Positions 20,141 to 32,046 are shown, counted from the first letter of the stretch. The stretch: DNA of 64,000 nt from Ctenosaura bakeri (GCA_948474755.1 CAOLHI010000057.1:868001-932000); one strand, 5' to 3'. Program-made: numbers and translations. Notes: generated from the sequence alone by a model not told the origin.

Positions 20141-22596
20141 ACCACAAAGGGTAGTATGGAAACATCTTTTTCATGACTCTGAACAATTCTCAGGAATTCT
20201 CAGGAAAAGAGGGAGACCATATAACAGATATGTAGACTCAGTGAAGGAAGCCATCATCCTGAGTTTGAAAGATCTGAGCAGGTTGTATGTAACAGGGTAG
20301 GGGCAGTTATTATTTGTATTTATTGATTGGTTTTATACATTTTGAATCTGTCTTAGATGTATGGATATGTAATATACATGTGTTTCAATGTGAGATGTTA
20401 ATAGTCTGTTAATTGCAAATAAAGAAAAAGAAAGTGATGACTATGATATTTCTGTATATAAGAAATGTAAGGTTATTATTTTTTCTTTCCTCCCCATTGG
20501 AGGAGGAGAAATCAGGAATCATATAACAGAAAATGAAATGAGAATATGGAGTGACTTCTGAATGTGTTTGGAATGCAGCTAAAGAAATACACCAACAGCA
20601 ACACTCAACCAGCAACCACTTTAACAAAAAGAACTAAAGCACCAAATTCTAATATAGAATAGAAATAAGTAAGTGATGATCCCTCATGTATACATATAGA
20701 AGTTCTTTTAATCAGCAAGCCATTCCCTATAGAGCAAATACTTGAGTGGGTTCCCTAACTATATCTTGAATACAACCTTCACTGAGATCAAAGTCTTCAG
20801 AATAATGTGGTATGATATAGTTTACATTTCTGTTGTCTTTCAATTCCAAAAGCCCTCTAAGATGGTTCACAATTACTTTTTTTTAAAAGGTTTTACATAA
20901 ATACAACTTGGAAACAATGCCATCAAATGCAATGCAATCAAACACAAATGAAACAATGCATATGCCATACAAAAGGAAGTGTGTCCACTGTGCATTTTAA
21001 TTTGGAATGTATTTGGAATCTGCGCTACATGCAGTTTCATTGGCCAAGTCCGCAGCTGGATCAGTGAAAAGAGCCATGATGCTAAATAGATGAGCAATGC
21101 TTTCCTTCTTGCTAATGCCATGTACAAAACAGACAGCAAATTAGATGCTTCTGTTACAAAATATTTGAGCTCAATCAGCCCAACTCAAGGCAGTTTCACC
21201 TGACAGCAATTTGCAGCCATAAGCAGAATATTACAGAAACAGTGGAAATTCATTTCATTGTTAGATCTCTTTCTCACCAGCCCACAGCTCAAAATATTTT
21301 AGTCGCAAACTATGTATGTTAAGAAACAGTAGCTAAGAGCCAGTGAAAGTTTAATGATTAGAGACAGCATATTCCTAGGACCATGAAGACTGGTTGGGAA
21401 AAAAACCCTTAAAGCCTTTATTCAGAGGAGTTGAGACCCCAGAGTGGAAATATGAAATAAGAGCAGCAGTAGCTAAAACCAAGATCTACCTCTAGAAACA
21501 ATAAAGAAAAATAAAATTCTGTGTTCTCCCACAATGTAGCTTTAGATTGTAGTTCTGAAGTATTGATTACAATTTCTTATGCACACTGACATAGAGTCAG
21601 TTGGAAAAAGAAAAGGGAATAAAAACCCATGGATGTGTTGCATATAATGCGAGGTTATATGTGTGTATGTATCTTTTTGAGTGGGACACAAAGACAAGGT
21701 CCATGTTGGCTGCAAAGGTGCAACTGCCAGTGCAATGGTTTCACTTGCCCAAGCTTTTGTAACCATCACTATAATATGTCAGTGCAGAACAACTGAAAAT
21801 CCAGACTCATAGGTTTAATGATTTATGTCTATATATGACAGGATAATACATAATTTATTGTACTTTTCAGCAAAGGTTTAATAATGAAATTACAGATACT
21901 TATTGCTTGCATCTGGGACAGTTTCATTTTTTGGTTCCTGGCAGATTGTGACTCATCCTCATTCCTCAATTGTCTCTGGTTCCTTAAGAAAGGACCAAAA
22001 TCTGGGAAGTACTTAAATATATTGCATTCTCCACACTTCAGTTCTACTGCAATGGAGTAGATAGATTCTCATTTCTTAAAATATGTACTGACAGTTTGGC
22101 CTCTTGGCTAGTTACTGAGCTCCAGGTATCCCATCCTTAACACATCTTTAAAAATGGGCCCTTGTACTTCAGGCCATGGCAACTTGCTTGGCATCTCTCC
22201 CACTTTTTCTTTTTGTCTCTCTTCTAGATAAAGTGTAAGAACCGTTGGACCCTGTGGCTGCTTTAGAAGTAAAAGTATTGGAAGGATGTGGACTTCAGAA
22301 GGCCCATGTGGACATCACATGTGGACTTCAGAAGGTCCATTTCTTTTCATAGCTACTGGTCATCTTGTCAGTGATTTAAGCAAAGTTCAAAACATCAGGT
22401 ATGTCCAATTAATTTTTGCCACAGCTTATTACATAGGTCTTTGAGGACTGATAAGCTGTCGTTTCATGGCTTGATCAGCATAGAAGGGCATTACAAGTAA
22501 AGGGTATCTCCATTAGCACTGGGTAAGTGAGGTTAGTAATTCCAAAGTCTTAATGTCACCAGCTAGAGTAAGAGAGGCAGCTTGGTGTTACTAGGT
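20141..22596. other. unique-looking DNA, no gene seen
   Basis: No exon or RNA gene. A short duplication (GTGGACTTCAGAAGG at about 22290 and again at 22321, 31-bp spacing) is the only repeat noticed. Confidence 0.5.
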
Positions 22597-22599
22597 TTA

Positions 22600-22779
22600 G
22601 GCCATTTCCGCACTAGACTGTTATAGCACGATGATTCCACTTTCAACATCCTCTGGAATCCTGGGGTTTGCAGTTTTGGGAGGGGTCAGTCGGCCCCTTC
22701 CAAAACTGCAAACCCCAGGATTCCAGAGGATGTTGAAAGTGGAATCATCGTGCTATAACAGTCTAGTGAGGAAATGGCC
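22600..22779. mobile_element. foldback MITE type A, near-perfect palindrome
   Basis: The whole 180 bp folds on itself. The left arm GGCCATTTCCGCACTAGACT, TTATAGCACGATGATTCCAC, TTTCAACATCCTCTGGAATC, CTGGGGTTTGCAGTTTTGG is repeated as its reverse complement with about three mismatches over some 85 bp. It is flanked by TTA at 22597-22599 and 22780-22782. The arm identity and intact duplication make it the best-preserved copy in the window, consistent with recent insertion. Confidence 0.92.
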
Positions 22780-23104
22780 TTAAGGAGCAGGGAAGACTAG
22801 AGTTACAGCCTACTTGGAGACACTTGGCTTTGTGTCCCTCCCTGATGGCACAAAGTGTTATTGTAAGGTTAAGAACCTTTTAGGGAGAAATGTTTCCTTT
22901 ACTACATATTAAGGCATGTATGCACTATGTATTAGATGTTATAAGGTAGGGATCAGTTGGGAAGAGTTGAGAGACTGGATGCAGGGAGTGAGTGGTGATT
23001 GGTAGAATGTCTGAGGGGATTTTCAGAAAGCTGGTGTATGATGTTTGGTCAGGGATGAGAGAGTAGTCTGTCAGGATTAAAGATGAGTTGGTGAGGTTGA
23101 GGAC

Positions 23105-24050
23105 TTTGGATTTGTTAAAAAAAGATATTTTTATTAAATTGAAGAAACTATAGTAGAACAACAAAAAACAGAAACAGAATAAACAGCTTTATTGATAAGT
23201 AAAATTACAAAGAATCGTCCGATAAAAATAAAAGTAAAGATAAACGTAAAGATAAAAAAAGAGTAACCAAAGAGAAAAAAAGTTAAAAAACAGTATTTCT
23301 GCCCTGCATATCAACAGTTCTATGTGACAACCTTGTCAGCCTCTCTAGTTTCCCTATTACACTATACGCTTCTTTCTATTGTCACTAAACTACAAATAGT
23401 CAAATCCAACAATGATCACATCATCTTTGTCTTTCCTCAAGAAGTCCATAAGGTATTTCCACTCTTCAAGAAATCTTTCTAAAGATCCATCCTGATTTAA
23501 AACAGTCAATTTGACCATCTTAGCTTAAGTCCATCAGTTTTGCCATCAATTCATCTGTGGCTAGCATTGCCAAATCTTTCTGTTTTCTTGCTCAAATGTC
23601 AGTCTTGTCGTGGTGATCATATATTGCAGTAGTCTTCTGTGATCTTTTTCTAACTGTATGCCCATAAGTCCTGAAAAAGAAAAAGCTCTGGCTTCATTTG
23701 GAGATTCCTTTTCAAAACCTTTTGCAACAATATATGTATTTATATCCCAAAGTTTTTAGCTTTCCCACAAATCCACCCAATATGAGTTTTTTAAAAATCC
23801 CTTTTGGTTTTCCATGTTTCCAACATGTATTAGCAATATTGTTATACATCTTAGACAATTTCTCAGGTGTCATAGACCAACAATATATAATTTTATAAAA
23901 ATTCTGTTTAAGATCAGAACATGAGGTAAATTTAAAACTGCTTATTCACATATGATCCCAACGTTGTTTCTGTATAATACACTCAATTTTTTTTTAGCCA
24001 TACTCCCTGCAGCCAATCACATATTTTAATCTTTCTCATTCTCCTTCCCT
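23105..24050 (-). mobile_element. L1 LINE fragment, ORF2 C-terminus and 3' end
   Basis: Read on the minus strand, the segment encodes MTPEKLSKMYNNIANTCW followed by KHGKPKGIF (about 23810-23885), the cysteine-region motif near the C-terminus of vertebrate L1 ORF2. It continues through many stops to a region matching the ORF2 end and an A-rich 3' end near 23105-23120. Frameshifts and stops show it is dead. L1 machinery is the likely source of the U4 retropseudogene, although this copy could not supply it. Confidence 0.75.
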
Positions 24051-24259
24051 CCCTTTGCTGTTCCCCTTGTCAAATTTTAGATTACAGTTTTCTCAGGGTA
24101 AGGACCTGTCCTGTATATGAAAACAAGCAAAGTGGTACAATCCATTCTACTTCATACTTAATAGTTCTGACTATGAAGAAGGCCCAAAGTGCACTCAAAA
24201 GTTGGGCGCATTATCCTCCTCCAAAATGGTTCTATATGCATGTGATGTTTAGCATGTAC

Positions 24260-24991
24260 TGTGACAAACTTCTGGGAGTTTGACTATTAGGAGTGCCAAG
24301 TGTTGCTGAAAGGAGATTGCTAGGCAACCAAAATAGCACCTCAGGAGAGAAACTCAGCCCTTTAGTGTGTTGGAGGGGTGTATAGTTGAGAGAAAAAGAA
24401 AATAAAGCCAAGTACCTGTGGGCAATTTTATTCCTTCATTGAGAGCCTAGCAAAGAGCTAGGGAATAGAGTGCCTTAGTCAGCCAGAGAGTGTGACTGTT
24501 TTGGGAGGTTTAGTTCTCACTGGAAGCCTAGTGAGCGGCAGAAGAGTCAATGAGCCCTAGTGGGCTTTGGTCAGAGAGTGTGACTAAAATACTGTTGTAT
24601 GATAATTGTGCCTTTCATGAAAATCTAAAGACATGACTGAACTGTTTCTGAGCAGGGAGTTAAAGGTTAATACTGTCTAAAGAGTGCACTAAGAATTGTA
24701 TCAACATTAAACTGCATATGAACTCTAACACGCTACCTTATTCTTATTATTATCTTAATAAATGTCACAATTTATCATTGTGAATACTGACTTGGCTTTA
24801 GTTAAGTGATAAGTAATGAAAAACACATTACCATAAATTTATTAAGTAGTTCTAAATAAACATTGAAAATCCTTGCCCTTTTATGCAGAAGTGGTGTTAT
24901 GGGTAGAAGGCAGAGCTGAGTGGCAAAGTCATAGTACCTTATCAGATTGGGAACTGCCACATCAATCTGGCAGAAGTAAGGGCCTGTCACA
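24260..24991 (+). mobile_element. Gypsy-like solo LTR
   Basis: It starts TGTGACAAACTTCTGGG and ends GGGCCTGTCACA, with terminal TGTGACA/TGTCACA inverted repeats. Flanks TGTAC (24255-24259) and TGTGC (24992-24996) agree at 4 of 5. Polyadenylation signal AATAAA at 24757-24762. The start resembles the LTRs at 7473 (TGTGACGAACC) and 54579-56242 (complement TGTGAAGAACC). The interior is diverged, so it is a related subfamily at best. Confidence 0.65.
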
Positions 24992-24996
24992 TGTGC

Positions 24997-26646
24997 CAAA
25001 CGCTGATGGGAAGCTGATTACTGTAGGAACATTCTTACTTAAGAAGAAGGTGAAGACGAGGAAGAAGAAGAAGAGGAAGATTTACAAAGCATAACATTCA
25101 TTCTTCTGTCATTTTCAAATCTTGCCTGTCTCTCCTTAGCATTTTTTAAAAACTTCCATATGACATATCTTTTAAACAAATCTTTCTGTTTTATTTCTGG
25201 TTTATAATTTTCTTGATTTTGTCTGATTAAGTGAGATCTTTAATGACATTTCTACAGGGATTTTTTTTTTTTCGGTGAGGGAAAATATAATGATCCAAGG
25301 TAACACCCTGTTTGATAGAGCGAATGCAATGGAGACAGAACTTACTACATCTAATTATGCAATTTGCAAATATGACAGCTCTGATATTGCTCGCACACAG
25401 ATCTCAGCAGTTAAATTAAAATTATAATGACAGCTGTTACATTAATTAGCCTTTTTCCTGAGTTTGTTACCAGTAAAGTTTTGCATATTTCCATATGTAA
25501 AATCTTCAATTTTTTCCCTGAGAAAAAGCTACTGTAACCAAACAGCTGATTTATTATAGCTCATTAATTCATAAATTACACTCAGAGAAAGAAGGAAGAT
25601 GCAAAGAGAGGGGAAAGAAAGGAAGAAGAAAAGTAGGGATTAATGTCCCTATAGTTGTTCTCGTAAATTTTTGAAACACACAATTCACAATATATAACTC
25701 TTAAGGAATTTAACCAGATGTGTTTGATACATATAAAGAAAGTCATAAGCATCACTTCATAAGACAGTGGTTGCTATATGAATTTACTGTACATCCCAGA
25801 GGAAAAAAACAGGAATCAGTTTTATAGTGTAAAACCTCTGTTCCATGTAGCTTAATTTATTTATTTTTTTAACAAAATATATTTTTGTTGTGAACCATGA
25901 ACCAACAGCTACACAATGGTCTGGAGACATTTTTCAAAGACTGATAATCATGACAGATGCTTATTACTTCCAGTATCACTGGTATCCTTTTCTATGACAA
26001 GTACCCAACAGGGCTACAGAGTTCTCAGTCTAAAGAAATACAGTTGGAGAACCACATCTGTTTCACTCCAGGCTTTCCTTTTCCTCTGACAACTTATTCA
26101 TGACAAGCACCTTGTATGTCTAAATACTAATGGCTAGGCAACATGAGTTGGAGTGTGTTGCCATGATTGTGTCCCGTAAGCTAGCTAGTCACTGTATGAA
26201 CATGAAGAATGAGAGAGAACTTTCCTGTTCCTGTGAGTTGAAGAATGCAAAAGGACCACAGAATTCAATGACGGTCCCATCTCACAAAGACTATAGCAGA
26301 GCAGATGCAGAAAAGGGCAAAGACTTTTTTTCCTCCCCCAAAGATAAATAATACAACAGAGCTTAAGGAAGGTTATGTTGCATCTGAAAATGTCCACTAA
26401 ATATTCTTGACCCAAGCTTTCCTCATAGGCTTCCCTCCTTTCACATACTTGATCTCTTTCTCTCTCTTCTTTGCACACTTGCCCCACTTACAGATATTGC
26501 TGCCTGTCAAATAAATAGACCTATGTATGGAATGGGAATAGGATCTATTCTACCCCATACATGCCAAATTTAGAGATTAACAGAACAGTCTGTTTATAAT
26601 TTCTTTGCAAATCATTAAGCGTCCCTCATTAACAAGACTGGACAAA
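24997..26646. other. AT-rich unique DNA, possible conserved non-coding block
   Basis: No exon or RNA. There is a GAAGAA-rich purine stretch at 25041-25080. The part 25330-25600 has no recognisable repeat and contains many homeodomain-type and octamer-like words (AATTTGCAAAT, ATGACAGCTGTTACATTAAT, TTATAGCTCATTAATTC). That is a composition often seen in vertebrate developmental enhancers, but function is not shown by sequence alone. Confidence 0.35.
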
Positions 26647-27053
26647 GGCCCTTTCCGCAGGATGGCACTTGTGCCTGTCACAATCCCAGCAGTGCCTCTG
26701 CCAGGATGGGAGTGTGGCCCCAGCACTCCTCTCTGCAACCAACCAGCTGCCTGCAGAAGGGAGCGCAAGGGACAACTCCCTTCCTTCCACACTGCAGCCA
26801 GCCTTCTTCCTGTGCTGCAGTAGGGAAGGAAGTGCGTGAACCTGCTTCTGGCCCTTCTGCATGGCTGGCTGTGATGGAAGGCTTGCACAATCAGGGAGCA
26901 TCGACAGAGTTTTTCCATCAATGATATACCTGTGATCATACTGGCTGATGATGTGAGAAGGGAAAACTGTGATGATGTCAGTCAGAAGTGTCATTGTGGT
27001 CCCACTCCTCTTGCATCCCTATGCTGGGAGGACACCATCCTGCAGAAAGGGCC
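26647..27053 (-). mobile_element. GGCC-ended DNA transposon type B, copy 2
   Basis: Ends GGCCCTTTCCGCAGG and GCAGAAAGGGCC. The reverse complement carries the type-B order: CACTTCCTTCCCTACTGCAG, CTCCCTTCTGCAGGCAGCTG, GTTGCAGAGAGGAGTG, GGGATTGTGACAGG. 407 bp. The complete minus- and plus-strand short frames inside are unrelated to known proteins. Confidence 0.8.
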
Positions 27054-27660
27054 TAAGACACTATCCCGCATGGTACAGAGTCACAAACATTCCTATCTGC
27101 CCAAGCCAATGTGCATAGTGCCATCAAGCAAGTTATTTTGGCACAAGGCAATAAATACATAAATAAATAAGCAAGCAAACACTACAAGCAGCTCTCATTC
27201 TGCTTGGCATGCAACAAATTAAAAAATGACAAATTACAGAACTGGCATTTTACTGTCTCATCTTACCATCCCACGTCTGCAATTTGAAGCTGCCTCAATG
27301 AGAGAGCTAACGCTTCTCTTTAAGTTTTGAAGAGATCACTTGCATGTACAGCCCACATGCCTTTGGAGTCCATCACTGCTCAGAGCATGATCAAAGAGCA
27401 CACACTTATGCAACCATAAGCATGCAGGTCTTAGAATTAGAAGACATAGCTGTAGTAGTTTGGATCAGTATATAAAGGGATTTTTTAGCATTTTCAGAAA
27501 AAGTGAGAAAAAGAACCTCAGAACAGCAGTCTTTGAACAATAACCAAACAAACAAAAAACTGCAAAGGAAAACTGGAAAGAGAAACAGCAGAATTGGAAT
27601 ACATCCACAAATTCCAGTCAGTCAATTCTGTTTAGCAGAGACAATGGTTTCCTGGCACAT
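27054..27660. other. unique-looking DNA, no gene seen
   Basis: A short (AAAT)n-like run at 27150-27175. Otherwise no recognisable repeat or exon. Confidence 0.45.
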
Positions 27661-28009
27661 TAGAAATATAACTAGAGATGGACCAACCGAATCCCCAAAT
27701 CCTCAAATCCTCAGCAAGGATTCGAGATTCGCAAATCCGAATCTCTGTGCCAAGATAGGCAAAGGAATCTTTCGAATACACCAACCAAATAGTTTGTTGG
27801 AGACCGGGACACCTGAAAACCTGGGCAACCAGACACATAAGGGGAGATGGCAAATAGGTGAGTTTTTCTCCTGCAGTAATAATGGCCTTTGCTAACAATT
27901 TCAGAAATTACATCTGGAGTTGTATTCTAAGATATTTAAATTGAATATTTAATATTTAAGTTCAGCACTTGACTGGAAGGTACAGGCTTAAGATTTCAAG
28001 GATAGCTGA

Positions 28010-28170
28010 AAGATTCCTTTGCATAGCTCCCTTGCAAAGCTCTTTCATACACAATTCTGGGGTTTGTAGATTTACCAGGTGTCACAGCCTTCTCTGCCAA
28101 AATCTGCTGGTGTATCATCAAACTACAAACCCCAGGATGCCATAAGGAGCTATGCAAAGGAAATCCAGCT
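28010..28170. mobile_element. foldback MITE-like palindrome
   Basis: CCTTTGCATAGCTCC on the left faces GGAGCTATGCAAAGG on the right; ATTCTGGGGTTTGTAG faces CTACAAACCCCAGGAT. It shares the TGGGGTTTGTAG core of type A, but its ends differ. Confidence 0.65.
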
Positions 28171-28205
28171 TTGACCTGCATTATCTCTGTACAGTAGAAT
28201 GTGGC

Positions 28206-28272
28206 CCTGTTTACACAGGCAGGAAAATGTGGGATAAACCCACATTTTCCTGCCTGTGTACAAAGGGCCTTC
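28206..28272. mobile_element. 67-bp GGCC-ended hairpin
   Basis: GGCCCTGTTTACACAGGCAG leads into an arm ending AAAATGTGGG; after a four-base loop the exact complement follows and the sequence ends GTACAAAGGGCC. The arms ACACAGGCAGGAAAATGTGG and their complement match over 21 bp without a mismatch. It may be the smallest member of the GGCC-ended set. Confidence 0.7.
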
Positions 28273-28287
28273 ATGTCATTTTCAATC

Positions 28288-28402
28288 TGGGGAGATCCTG
28301 AGGCAAAACTATGACAATTGTCCTGGCCAGATTTCTTCAGAGGGAGGTTTGTCTTTGCCTAGGCTTTTGCTAAGGCTGAGAGAGTGTGTCTTCCCCAAGA
28401 TT
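28288..28402 (-). mobile_element. tRNA-headed squamate SINE fragment
   Basis: GCCAGATTTCTTCAGAGGGA, TTTGCCTAGGC and GGCTGAGAGAGTGTGTCTTC, CCAAGATTA are the antisense body. The tail and head are decayed. Confidence 0.6.
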
Positions 28403-28799
28403 ATCCTTCTTTCCCTTGCTGTTTAAATCCTTATTAATAAAAGGATTCAAAAGATTTGAGATGCGTGAGATTCGTGGAATCCCAGAATCTTCCAGGGATT
28501 TGGATCTGGATTTGGATTCGAACAATTCTGGATTCCTTCTATTCCTAATTATAACACTAGGCAAGACCCCAGGTTCACAAACATTCTCTTGTCCAGTTTA
28601 TCATATCTCCTTTCTGGTTCCCAGCCAGCATCATGCTACATTCCAATAACCCCCTCCACCGTTCATATGTTATTTACTCACCTCGGTTTTAGCCAATATC
28701 TTTACTCCTGACTTTGTCCCCCAATGACCATCATTAACACTGAACTTGTCTCCTCAGCACCATACTCACAAGTTTTGCATTTCTCTTACTATTCACACA

Positions 28800-28960
28800 T
28801 ACAGCCTGCTCATTCATAGCTATAAAGGTCTGTTCCTAGGCGCTTCACTCCATGCATCTGGTGAAGCAGACTTAAGTCTATGAAAGCTTATGCTACCAAT
28901 GTCTTTCTCTCAGTTAGTCTCCAAGGTGCTACAAGATAACTTTGCATGTAGGTCTTGTTC
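28800..28960 (+). mobile_element. 3' part of a dispersed retroelement, family uncertain
   Basis: CTCCATGCATCTGGTGAAGC, TATGAAAGCTTATGCTACCA and GTTAGTCTCCAAGGTGCTAC form a widespread reptile repeat 3' motif (…GAAGTGGGCTTTAGTCC.CGAAAGCTTATGC…). I recognise the motif but cannot place it firmly in a family; a Penelope-like or LINE origin is possible. Confidence 0.55.
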
Positions 28961-30869
28961 AGGGCTTTGTGTGAATGTTACTTAGAGCTATAGCAAAAAT
29001 GGCTCACTATTCTAGAATGGTTTTGGCTGTTTTCTGAGTGGAGCAGATCAGAATAAAGTCTTCAATCAATTGAGTAGGATGCTGCTTTGCAGAAGCCATG
29101 GTACAGGTTTTGCTGCTGTTTTGAAAACTTAAAATAGGCACCAACTTTGCCCATACTTCATCTGGCTACTATCATTCTTCTGCTCTCCCCTACATGTCCC
29201 AGATCCTTCTGGGTTTACATGTGAATTTTCATTCCAGTCTTAAAAATAATCCCACAGAGTTGTGCAGATACTCAAGTGCAGAACTGAGTTCAATAGTTAC
29301 TTTACTTTTTGATTCGCCAATTTTTAGATTATGTATTTAGAAATTTGGTAACTGTCCAAAGCGCACATAACAAACTCTTGATTTTTAATGCCTGGAAAGA
29401 ACTCGACATAAGCCAACAATTAGCCCAATGCACAGAAACAATGTTTTCTTATCATCTGAAGGAAGATGTATCAGTAGGGTGCAGGGTCTGAGCAATTTTG
29501 TGCAATTTCAAGTCTTTCAATTTAAACAAGAGATGAAATGCGAGTTCAAAAAGGATCTGGGACCATCTTCTCCCCAAACACTCATTAAAAAAAGCTAATC
29601 AGCAAAAGAATATGCCTCACCAACTGTTTAGAGATTCAAATTCCTTAAAATGAAAGGAAAATATATAAAAAAAAATTACTTGGAGAATTAAAAAGGTATT
29701 CATCTTTTTTCTCTCACAAAGAAAACGAATGCTCCCCTATCAGGATTTGGGGGTAAAAGGGGATAGAAGATATTACACTATCTTAATATAAACATACCTA
29801 GTGGAAATATTTTGGGGGGAAATGATGGTATTCTGTAACTGACTATATCTATTTCTATCAACTAAACTATGGCCCATTTTTATATTGGAAAAATATGGTT
29901 TTGTATATTTGTCTGTTCTAGAGCTCTTTTTGTGTGTGAGAGAGAGTTGTGAATGCAGGAACATAAAGGAAGCCATATTGAATCAGACTTAAAATTTATC
30001 TAAATTTACCTCAAGTGATGGGTAGTATATAGGTATCAGAGATAGGAAAAAAATATTTGAAAACACACTGAGGAAGAATGGTTTGGAGTGACCGAAAACT
30101 CCAACAATGATAATCCTCCTCAAACACTTTTTTTGATGCTCCACATCCTCAAATAGACTCACTTTCCAATATCACACAGTAAGTAGATGTGAGAGAGACA
30201 GAAGAGTATCCTGGAAGAATAAAGATCCTTGCCTGCTCTCCATCATTCAGATGTCCCCTGGGGCAGGCAAAGATCTAAGCAGGCTTCCAGATCCTCAGCT
30301 GCCCATATTCCATGTAGTGGAAAAAGGCAACAAGGAAGAAAAGCAGCTGAAGATCTTTGACTGCTTCCCTGTCCTTCAAATATCACCTGTCACCTGTTGC
30401 TGGATGTCCTCTACTCCCAATGTCACTTTGGATCTCTTCCCCACTGCCAAAGATTTTCTTCCTATGTGAGACCTCTTTGAAAACTGTATATAGTTACAGA
30501 AAACTATATCTATAATTTTCAGATAAGTCCAGCAGATCAGAGAAAGTTGATTAAATTATTTGTTCTGGGGGAAAACATACCTTAACACAGTACCTTCCTA
30601 ATAGGTGTAATGTCTAGTAACCATTGCTAGACTTAGCCTCTGGTTTAATCCCTTTTGAAGCCATCCCAGACAGTGCTTGTTTCTACACACACACACACAT
30701 ATACCTCTGCGCTATCCACAAGTTCCCTAAACTTCAGTGGCATCCTCATTATATTCCAAATATTCCAGGGAGTTCTTTATAACCACAGAACCATTCTGTA
30801 TTATTATCTTTCTCCTAATCATAGAATGCAGACGCAGTGTTTTTAATAAGATGATGGTTTAATCCTATT
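28961..30869. other. unique-looking DNA, no gene seen
   Basis: Short (AC)n at 30685-30699. No recognisable exon, RNA or element otherwise. Confidence 0.5.
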
Positions 30870-30872
30870 CTA

Positions 30873-31291
30873 GGCCATTTCTGCATGGCGTCACAGTCCT
30901 TCATTGGGAATGTGATGGCAGCAGTCTGTGAGTCATGCTTTCACATGATATTGCCACAGTCCCACAGTGATCACATCCCCATTCATCACAATTGCGGGAT
31001 ATTTGCTTAACAGGAAAAATTTGATTAAGTGCCCATGATCGCACAACACTCCCATCCTTCTCGACCATGCAGAAGAGCAGGAAGCATGATGGAGGTGCTT
31101 CCTTCCCCAGTGCAGTATGGAAAAGAGCATGGCCATGCTACAGAAGGCAGGCGTGTGTCACTTGCACTCCTTTCCGCAGGGAGCTGGCCGGGTGCAGAGG
31201 GGAGCATTCCCACCACACTCTCTTCCCAGCAAAGGCTTTACTGGGATTGTGACAGGACAACTGAGGAGGGCGTTGTCATTTGGAAGAGGCC
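30873..31291 (+). mobile_element. GGCC-ended DNA transposon type B, copy 3
   Basis: Ends GGCCATTTCTGCATGGCG and CATTTGGAAGAGGCC. Flanked by exact CTA on both sides (30870-30872, 31292-31294). The body follows the type-B order: GGTGCTTCCTTCCCCAGTGC, CTTTCCGCAGGGAGCTGGCC, GGGTGCAGAGGGGAGCATTC, TCTTCCCAGCA. 419 bp, same orientation as the copy at 11779. Confidence 0.88.
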
Positions 31292-31294
31292 CTA

Positions 31295-31828
31295 CTGTTA
31301 GAGGTTATTGTTAACTGCCTGGAATTCCTCCTTTCAGGCAGAAAGGAAGCAGTGTGGATAAATATATCCATACAGGAACCATCCGGCCACACACCACAGT
31401 GATGAGCATAGAGGTTTACAATTCTGAACACATTCTCATTATTCCACTTTCTCAACACTTTCCATGCCCTTGAAGTACCAATTTACTTCTGGGTGTCCCA
31501 CCCCCCAGCCAATTAATCATCAGGGGAAGACAGGAAGTGGACAGGTGACTGTTCTGAAGCCAACCACAGGTACTCTGAGATGACCCCAGAGATCCAGGAA
31601 GATGCCTTTTTTGTGGCTGTGGCCAACTGCTAAAACTCAGCCATTTTGTCTCCCCTGGCTAATAAATGATTATGGCAGGGTTATCCTGGCAGCAGATTGG
31701 GAGAAAGCAGGGTCATTGTGAATGGAGAGGTTGAATACCTTCACCAACAATCCTGAAAGAACATAACCAGGCGTGACATAACATTACATGTGTTTATATC
31801 AACAACAGGATTTTGGTCTATAGTCAAC
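31295..31828. other. unique-looking DNA, no gene seen
   Basis: No recognisable element or exon. The homology of the inverted block stops exactly at 31829. Confidence 0.5.
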
Positions 31829-32046
31829 GGCCTTTTTCGCATGGCATTTTCCATGCGAAAGGGCGCCTGGAGCATCGCGTGATTGTGAGAAACGATCTGC
31901 ATGATGCACTCACAATCATACGATTCTCCCGGGTAGGGCAGACGCCAATCGTGCACTTTTTCATTTTTGGCTAGGTGCGCAATCGCATTGCTCCCGGGCC
32001 CCACATGCACTTACCTGGCATGCAGAGCCTCTGGAACCGTGCCATG
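31829..32046 (-). mobile_element. GGCC-ended DNA transposon type C, copy 3 (truncated)
   Basis: Antisense. It starts GGCCTTTTTCGCATGGCATT and keeps the 3' half of type C, through GGGCCCCACATGCACTTACC (GTAAGT complement at 32009-32014), to the GCAGAGCCTCTGGAACCGTG region. The 5' half, present in the partner at 14479-14889, is deleted. Confidence 0.85.

Larger units (their letters stand above)
27670..28535. repeat. region bounded by inverted GGATTTGGATTCG-like repeats
   Basis: The left edge (27680-27760) repeats CGAATCCCCAAATCC, CAAATCC and GATTCGCAAATCCGAATC. The right edge (28440-28535) carries the complement: GGATTTGGATCTGGATTTGG, ATTCG. Between them lie a palindrome (28010-28170), a short hairpin (28206-28272) and a SINE fragment. 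This may be one element with long subterminal inverted repeats and later insertions, but exact ends were not found. Confidence 0.4.

Noticed and set aside
27503..27895. 130-codon frame
   Set aside because: It runs across the AAATCC/GATTCG repeat edge and has no domain; the opposite strand is also open.
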